Shown here: positions 60,156-64,000 of the stretch, piece after piece
Numbering within the stretch: position 1 is the first letter of the stretch
How the letters are laid out: each line of letters starts with the position of its first letter
Assembly (NCBI GenBank): GCA_022071955.1
Contig: JAJVIM010000022.1
Location: 331,760-395,759 of the forward strand
DNA from: Anaerolineae bacterium
GTDB lineage: Bacteria > Chloroflexota > Anaerolineae > 4572-78 > J111
Direction of reading: 5' to 3'
DNA length: 64,000 bases
Translations under genes and position numbers: made by a program
The notes under the pieces: model-generated
The model's database searches: none
What the model was told of the DNA's origin: nothing
The model's input: the letters and a program-made list of their open reading frames with translations, nothing else

Positions 60156-61376
60156 CTAAATTTCACCCAACAGGTTTTTACAATGGGTCACCAGAGCGCC
60201 GGCATATTCTTTGCCATAGGCTTGCAGCGCGGCCTGCCGGCGGCTCATCCCCTCATTAACGAGCTGGACAAATAACGCATCCTGTTGCGCCTGTTCATCT
60301 GCTTTGGCCGGTTGCGGCGTCAAATCAAGCTCAAAATCCAGATTGGCTGCCTGTTGGGTGGCGGTGAATGATCCCGGTAGCATCGCCGGTTGCTCACCAT
60401 TACCGGTGTCGATTGTGGCCTGCCGCTCACCATTGATCAGGGCTAACCGCACAATAGCAAAGCCGTCTTTGAGGTCATACTCGCCCTCAAGGCCAAGCGG
60501 TTTGGCTCGATCACTGTGGCTGGCCACGAACACACTGAACGCGGCCTTCCTGCTTTCGGTCAGCAGCGCCTTAATCGCGTCACTGGCCGGCCGGCCCAAC
60601 TGATGCACAATCGCCCGCCATTCATCAATCAGGATGGTTAACCGGGGATGGTTGCCCTCGGTGATAACGCCCCGGCCAATTTCATCATACCGTTTGGTCA
60701 TCACCTGAACCAATCCCGCCAGCGCCCGGTCGATCTCGGCATAGTTGCGGCCGGTGCCGATAACATAACAGCCGGCCCATTTGCCGGGGTAAGCGTGCGG
60801 GTCGATCACCACGACCTTGGATACCTGCTTGCGACGATAGACCAGCCATTGCAGCAGCGTGGTTTTACCGCTGTCACTGGCCCCCACGATCAAACCGCGC
60901 TGAACGCCATCCAGAGCAGTGAGCAGATCAATCCGGCTCGTTTGGGGCGGCAGCAGTTCGGCGGAGCCTTCGATGACCTTGGGCGACCGGCGCATCACCG
61001 CCAGCCGGTAACGGTACAGATCGATTTCGAGGTCTGTGGGTTGATTGTTCTGCCCGTTGATATGAACTGAGGGTGAACCGGTGAGGTTTCGATACACGGC
61101 ATTGGGATCAGTGTCCCGAACCCAGGTTTCGCCGTTGTCGGTGATCGTCATCACATGGGCGTGCTTTTCGGCTTCAATCCGGTGGGCGCGGAGCATTTTT
61201 ATCTTTTCAGTCAGAATCCACGAGCCAAAGAACCCAATGGCCAGGGCAATGGTAGCCAGGACGCCCAAGGCTGTATACCCCAGGATCAGCACCAGCCGGG
61301 CCACTTGCTCGTAGAAAACCAGACAGACAACTGCCGTAATGACGGCAGCAGCGGGCAATACAAACCGGGTCATCAT
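60156..61376 (-). CDS. FtsK/SpoIIIE-type DNA translocase ATPase
   Basis: 406 residues. Two N-terminal membrane helices (about 5-25 and 30-52) are followed by a linker and an ATPase with the Walker A GASDSGKTTLLQW (about 164-176) and Walker B LTILIDEW (about 245-252), then FVASHSDRAKPLGLEGEYDL. The C-terminus has a short helical end. The short FtsK of this type is like TraB/Tra of Streptomyces plasmids, which move double-stranded DNA. It overlaps the small gene upstream (ATGA). A role in transfer or maintenance of the element is likely. Confidence 0.85.
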   Translation of the reverse strand: MMTRFVLPAAAVITAVVCLVFYEQVARLVLILGYTALGVLATIALAIGFFGSWILTEKIKMLRAHRIEAEKHAHVMTITDNGETWVRDTDPNAVYRNLTGSPSVHINGQNNQPTDLEIDLYRYRLAVMRRSPKVIEGSAELLPPQTSRIDLLTALDGVQRGLIVGASDSGKTTLLQWLVYRRKQVSKVVVIDPHAYPGKWAGCYVIGTGRNYAEIDRALAGLVQVMTKRYDEIGRGVITEGNHPRLTILIDEWRAIVHQLGRPASDAIKALLTESRKAAFSVFVASHSDRAKPLGLEGEYDLKDGFAIVRLALINGERQATIDTGNGEQPAMLPGSFTATQQAANLDFELDLTPQPAKADEQAQQDALFVQLVNEGMSRRQAALQAYGKEYAGALVTHCKNLLGEI

Positions 61377-61615
61377 AGTTTTACTCCCAGCCCAAACGCC
61401 AGTGAATTGAATCCGATGGCCAGTACCTTGACGGTAAAGCTGCCGGCCTCGATGAAGTCAGCCAGCCAGACAATCACCGAGGAGACCCAGCGACTGACCA
61501 TCACCAACAGGCCAAGCACTGCGGTCAGCGCCGCAAGAAATTGGGCAACGCTACCGGTGTCATCTTCAACAATCAGGTTGATCGCAATCCGGGTTTGGTG
61601 CGTTAAGCTGATCAT
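61373..61615 (-). CDS. small membrane protein of the element
   Basis: 80 residues. Two hydrophobic stretches lie at about 25-50 and 58-78, with a polar N-terminus. The start and stop overlap both neighbours by 4 bp, so the three genes form one translational unit. I recognise no family. It may assist the ATPase at the membrane. Confidence 0.75.
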   Translation of the reverse strand: MISLTHQTRIAINLIVEDDTGSVAQFLAALTAVLGLLVMVSRWVSSVIVWLADFIEAGSFTVKVLAIGFNSLAFGLGVKL

Positions 61616-62382
61616 TGCTTCACCACCTGCCCATTGCTCAGACTGTTGCCGTTCAGATTCTTGGCCCAGTTGCGAACGGTATTTGGGGCAACATCGAAAA
61701 TCTGAGCCGCCTGCCCAAAGCCAATTCCGGCAGCCAACATCCCATCCAGTCGCAGCAAATGAGCCTCACGACTATCCCAGGCCAGCGGCGTTTTTTTCGT
61801 TTCTTCCAGTTCAATTCTGGCCTGCTCGATTTCCAAATTGACGGCCTGCAACTGTTCAAGCCGAGCGGCAATTTTCGCCTCAAATTGCTGAATTTCGGTG
61901 GTTTTGGCCTCGGTGAGTTGCATTTTTTCGGCCTCGATTCTTGCAAGAACCATCTGCCCCTCCTGCGCCTGAACTTGGAGTTTCTGGATGCTCTGGATGG
62001 TTTCATCGCGGCGGTGTCTGATCTCCATTTGTTGCAAAGCCAGCTCGATGCTGAGGAAGACCACTGTCGGCACCAGCGCTGCCATTGACAGGCCGTAAAT
62101 GGTCAACGGATAATGCAGACTGTTGAGATAAACCGAAGCCAGTGTGAAGGCGATGACGATACCTTTGGCCAGGGTTGTGCTTTCACCCTGCTCCCGGTTG
62201 ATGAGCGCGATGTAAGCGGCGATGGCGATGAAGGTATCAACCAGGATCGGCACCCCAAAGGAGAGCCAATAATTGACCTGGGCTTTGTTGTACGCATAAT
62301 GCTGCAAGGCGTTATAGTTGAGGGCCGCAGCGATGATAAAGACCAGCCCCAACCCGGTATAAATGGCGGTGTTTTTACGCAT
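61612..62382 (-). CDS. membrane protein with coiled coil and C-terminal helix-turn-helix
   Basis: 256 residues. Four membrane helices (about 6-26, 36-58, 66-86, 92-114) are followed by a long coiled coil (about 120-205) and a helix-turn-helix-like end with GIGFGQAAQIFDVAPNTVRNWAKN (about 217-240). The membrane part is like DUF2637 proteins of actinobacterial conjugative plasmids. ATG 62382 lies in the stop region of the upstream gene, and a TTG three codons earlier is possible. It could tether DNA to the membrane for the ATPase. The function is unknown. Confidence 0.82.
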   Translation of the reverse strand: MRKNTAIYTGLGLVFIIAAALNYNALQHYAYNKAQVNYWLSFGVPILVDTFIAIAAYIALINREQGESTTLAKGIVIAFTLASVYLNSLHYPLTIYGLSMAALVPTVVFLSIELALQQMEIRHRRDETIQSIQKLQVQAQEGQMVLARIEAEKMQLTEAKTTEIQQFEAKIAARLEQLQAVNLEIEQARIELEETKKTPLAWDSREAHLLRLDGMLAAGIGFGQAAQIFDVAPNTVRNWAKNLNGNSLSNGQVVKQ

Positions 62383-62614
62383 TGCAGTCAACCAATTCCC
62401 TGATCAGAGCCACCATTTGATGCTGGTCAGCAGGCGCGAGGGTGAGCCAGGCATCACCCAAAGCCAGGGCCGCTGCATCAAAATCCTGATGCTGATAAAG
62501 GTCATCGAGGGTTGTTAGAATATCGGTTGTATTGTGCGGTTGAGACTGTTTGGCCGAATTATGGGCCGGCGCATTGAATAAAGGGGATTTTTGGGTTAAA
62601 ATTTGGTTAGCCAT
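62375..62614 (-). CDS. small hypothetical protein of the element
   Basis: 79 residues. No membrane helix and no cysteines are present. The N-terminal half is polar and probably unstructured; the C-terminal half (about 30-78) is helical, with TTLDDLYQHQDFDAAALALGDAWLTLAPADQHQMVALIRELV. AAAGGATC lies 12 nt before the ATG. The stop overlaps the next start. I recognise no family. Confidence 0.7.
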   Translation of the reverse strand: MANQILTQKSPLFNAPAHNSAKQSQPHNTTDILTTLDDLYQHQDFDAAALALGDAWLTLAPADQHQMVALIRELVDCNA

Positions 62615-62691
62615 TGTAGAAAACGATCCTTTCTGTGATGGTTAGGAAACGCGGCAAGGTTTCAGCTTGGCGCGTTTCCGCTTTTAAATGG

Positions 62692-62877
62692 TTACTTGGT
62701 TTGAAAAATCACTTCTTGCCGGCCAGGTTGTAGCTTCCGGCGCTCAGCTTCTCTTGTAAGAATCTGTCGCAGAGTGGCCGATAGGCTTCTGTCCTCCTGC
62801 TCGGCCCAAGTTTCAAGCAACTGCTTTAGTTCAAGTGTGCCAACAAAAGAAATGGTGATGGAAGAATCATTTATCAT
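62692..62877 (-). CDS. ribbon-helix-helix-like small protein
   Basis: 61 residues. SSITISFVGTLELKQLLETWAEQEDRSLSATLRQILTREAERRK has a strand followed by two helices, the pattern of CopG/Arc-type DNA-binding proteins. The ATG at 62877 is chosen as GAGGAG lies 6 nt before; the longer frame runs into the palindrome. It faces the XRE gene across a symmetric operator-like region and could bind it. It may repress its own promoter or that of the element operon. Confidence 0.72.
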   Translation of the reverse strand: MINDSSITISFVGTLELKQLLETWAEQEDRSLSATLRQILTREAERRKLQPGRQEVIFQTK

Positions 62878-62890
62878 TAGCTGCTCCTCT

Positions 62891-62946
62891 ATCATAATTG
62901 TGTTTAACGTTATCTTATTTAAGATTGATTTTATCACAATTATGAT
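62891..62946. promoter_or_regulatory. symmetric operator region between divergent regulators
   Basis: ATCATAATTGTG (62891-62902) and CACAATTATGAT (62935-62946) are perfect complements. ATCTTA-TT-TAAGAT (62912-62925) lies exactly at the same centre. The outer sites are 44 bp apart centre to centre, about four helical turns. It separates the ribbon-helix-helix-like gene and the XRE gene. Confidence 0.7.
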
Positions 62947-62970
62947 TGACCGTCAATGTTGGTGCCGAAC

Positions 62971-62999
62971 TTTCAATAGTTTCTGCTTCCGTGTAAAAT
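62971..62999 (+). promoter_or_regulatory. promoter of the XRE gene
   Basis: TTTCAA (62971-62976) and TAAAAT (62994-62999) are 17 bp apart. The predicted transcript starts at or next to the ATG at 63006, so the message may be leaderless. Confidence 0.5.
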
Positions 63000-63005
63000 G
63001 GGGCT

Positions 63006-63350
63006 ATGAACAATGAGTTAAGAGACTGGTTATCGCAGGAACTGAACCAACGGGGGTGGTCCCATAATGAATTGGCGCGGCGAGCAGGGGTCGCCCAATC
63101 TGCGGTTTCCGGTACGCTGTCTGGAAATCGCAAAGCCGGTACTGAGTTTTGTGTAAAGGTAGCCAGTGCTTTAGACGAACCGCCGGAAAAACTATTAAGA
63201 TTAGCGGGCATCTTACCCACTTCTCCGCTCCAAGATTCCCAGTTACAGGAATTGATTGATCTCATTAAAAATCTATCCCCCGAGAATCGCCAAGATGTTT
63301 TGGATTACATCCGATTCCGTTTTCAACAAGAAAAGCAGGATAAGCGATAA
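63006..63350 (+). CDS. XRE-family transcriptional repressor
   Basis: 114 residues. The helix-turn-helix is in HNELARRAGVAQSAVSGTLSGNRKAGTEFCVKVASAL (about 20-56), and the C-terminal helices contain LIDLIKNLSPENRQDVLDYI. It is the likely lysogeny-type or maintenance repressor of the element. No clear ribosome site lies before the ATG, and a -10 box at 62994 suggests a leaderless message. It is the only clearly coding gene on the plus strand in this part of the element. Confidence 0.85.
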   Translation: MNNELRDWLSQELNQRGWSHNELARRAGVAQSAVSGTLSGNRKAGTEFCVKVASALDEPPEKLLRLAGILPTSPLQDSQLQELIDLIKNLSPENRQDVLDYIRFRFQQEKQDKR

Positions 63351-63353
63351 ACC

Positions 63354-63692
63354 TCAAGAATTTCCCCTCGTATCGTTATCATTTTCGTCGGTCAAGAAGA
63401 CTGGTTTTACCACACCCCCCAACTCAACCGCTTCTTTTATCAGAATCGCAGTGTGAACGTGGTCTTTAAACTCCGTCACATCACGATAATTACAGGTGAT
63501 GGTTCCAGACTCCAGATTGGCTGTGTACTCGGAAGGAAGAACACCGTTCAACCGGTCGAGGTCGTAGACTACCCTGAGCGGAAACCTTATCTGGTCTGGA
63601 ATTACCGTACCATCATTTTGCGCCAGGGAAGCCGGAGTTATCCCCATTTTCTCTAATTCGCTGTCCTGCAATATTTTGAGATAATCAACCAT
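63354..63692 (-). CDS. hypothetical protein of the element
   Basis: 112 residues with a mixed alpha/beta pattern: LQDSELEKMGITPASLA at the N-terminus and RVVYDLDRLNGVLPSEYTANLESGTITCNYRDV in the middle. GAGGAG lies 4-5 nt before the ATG at 63692. It converges with the XRE gene. I recognise no family. It is preceded by the symmetric repeat array and may be expressed from a promoter within it. Confidence 0.65.
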   Translation of the reverse strand: MVDYLKILQDSELEKMGITPASLAQNDGTVIPDQIRFPLRVVYDLDRLNGVLPSEYTANLESGTITCNYRDVTEFKDHVHTAILIKEAVELGGVVKPVFLTDENDNDTRGNS

Positions 63693-63715
63693 AGTGCTCC
63701 TCATTTCTGTTCGCT

Positions 63716-63854
63716 ACCCAACCTGTCCAACCTACCCCACCTTTCTTTTGATTACCCCCCACATACCCTACACATATAATTGCTATATCTTTGTGTGTGT
63801 AGGGTATATGGGTATTTCGCCATAAAAAGGTTAGGCAGGTTAGGTAGGTTGGGC
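63716..63854. repeat. 139-bp symmetric array of six 9-bp repeats around a 12-bp inverted repeat
   Basis: Left: ACCCAACCT, GTCCAACCT, ACCCCACCT (63716-63742), adjacent. Right: AGGTTAGGC, AGGTTAGGT, AGGTTGGGC (63828-63854), in the opposite orientation. Between them ATACCCTACACA (63763-63774) and TGTGTAGGGTAT (63796-63807) are perfect complements. Both structures are centred at 63785. The sequence between genes is about 168 bp. It resembles an iteron-type origin or a multi-site operator. Confidence 0.8.
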
Positions 63855-63860
63855 GTCGAT

Positions 63861-64000
63861 CAACGTTTTTTTCTAATCCCCAGCCATCTGGATGGTTTGG
63901 GTTTTTTGACCAACCCCTGAGCCTTGAGGCACTTGGCAATTTCCATTTCCAGCGCCCGCCGGGTATCGTTTACAGTGCTGTTGGCAGATATATCTTCAAG
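63861..64000 (-). CDS. C-terminal end of a gene cut by the window edge (possible primase/helicase-type)
   Basis: An open frame with no start in the window gives 46 residues ending in TGA at 63861. It includes NDTRRALEMEIAKCLKAQGL and a basic end KKPKPSRWLGIRKKR. The C-terminus of VapE-type or D5-like phage helicases often has a LxxLG-basic ending of this kind, so that is a weak guess. The repeat array begins 6 bp after its stop. It is also compatible with other DNA-binding proteins. Confidence 0.4.

Larger units (their letters stand above)
58350..64000. mobile_element. one end of an integrated element (large serine recombinase type)
   Basis: From about 58350 to the right edge. It carries a large serine recombinase at the end, an FtsK-like ATPase, small membrane and DNA-binding proteins and a 139-bp symmetric repeat array. 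The end at about 58350-58385 lies in a split PIG-L gene. The GC content and codon choices are visibly lower than in the chromosomal genes on the left. The other end is outside the window. It may be an integrative conjugative or mobilisable element, or phage-like. Confidence 0.85.

Noticed and set aside
63685..63939. 84-codon minus-strand frame over the repeat array
   Set aside because: It reads through the symmetric 9-bp repeats and overlaps both the end of the edge gene in another frame and the start of the 112-residue gene. No RBS or motif.
1..64000. tRNA and rRNA genes
   Set aside because: I looked for cloverleaf-like segments with a GTTC-type loop and CCA-type ends, in particular near the element junction, and saw none. 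A computed search such as tRNAscan would be decisive.

Overview
The window looks like the chromosome of a GC-rich bacterium, most probably a member of the Chloroflexota (Anaerolineae-like). This is an inference. It rests on Thr-Pro linker zinc-ribbon membrane proteins, a mevalonate-type decarboxylase, a mycobacterial ICL2-type isocitrate lyase, class III PHA synthase genes and several families of intergenic palindromes. No rRNA, tRNA or CRISPR array was recognised.

Region by region. 1-18 kb is housekeeping and accessory material: an efflux adaptor cut by the window edge, Yip1 and DUF5808-type membrane proteins, a NarL-type two-component system followed by two methyltransferases, a C45 peptidase, HemA and MoeA, an exported hydrolase, a mevalonate-pathway decarboxylase, a site-2 protease, a HEAT-repeat protein and an AEC transporter. 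18-28 kb carries an Lrp regulator divergent from a lysine 2,3-aminomutase-type gene, then the glyoxylate bypass (long isocitrate lyase and malate synthase) facing away from a YcxB-like gene and a RamB/ScfR-like regulator that may control it.

28-45 kb is an acetate uptake and activation region. It holds a second two-component system, acetyl-CoA synthetase, a DUF4212/sodium-solute symporter pair, a tandem double adenylate kinase, a cNMP/CBS/DUF294 protein, a CrbS-like symporter-histidine kinase fusion, a stand-alone receiver, and a membrane sensor-like protein that ends in a DnaQ-type exonuclease. 44.8-56.2 kb is a polyhydroxyalkanoate (PHA) locus: propionyl-CoA synthetase, two acetoacetyl-CoA reductases, thiolase, a SARP-type activator with a matching direct-repeat promoter, phasins, two small CBS proteins, two PhaE-like proteins and PhaC. 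Acetate or propionate is activated, condensed by the thiolase, reduced by PhaB and polymerised by PhaEC. The glyoxylate bypass lets the same acetyl-CoA feed growth.

From about 58.35 kb to the right edge lies one end of an integrated mobile element. A large serine recombinase has split a PIG-L deacetylase gene. The remnant lacks its N-terminal metal-binding motif, and the last recombinase codons overlap the remnant in another frame. The element carries an FtsK/TraB-like ATPase, a membrane protein with coiled coil and helix-turn-helix, a small ribbon-helix-helix-like protein facing an XRE repressor across a symmetric operator region, and a striking 139-bp symmetric array of six 9-bp repeats that may be a replication, transfer or regulatory site. 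The element's other end lies outside the window.
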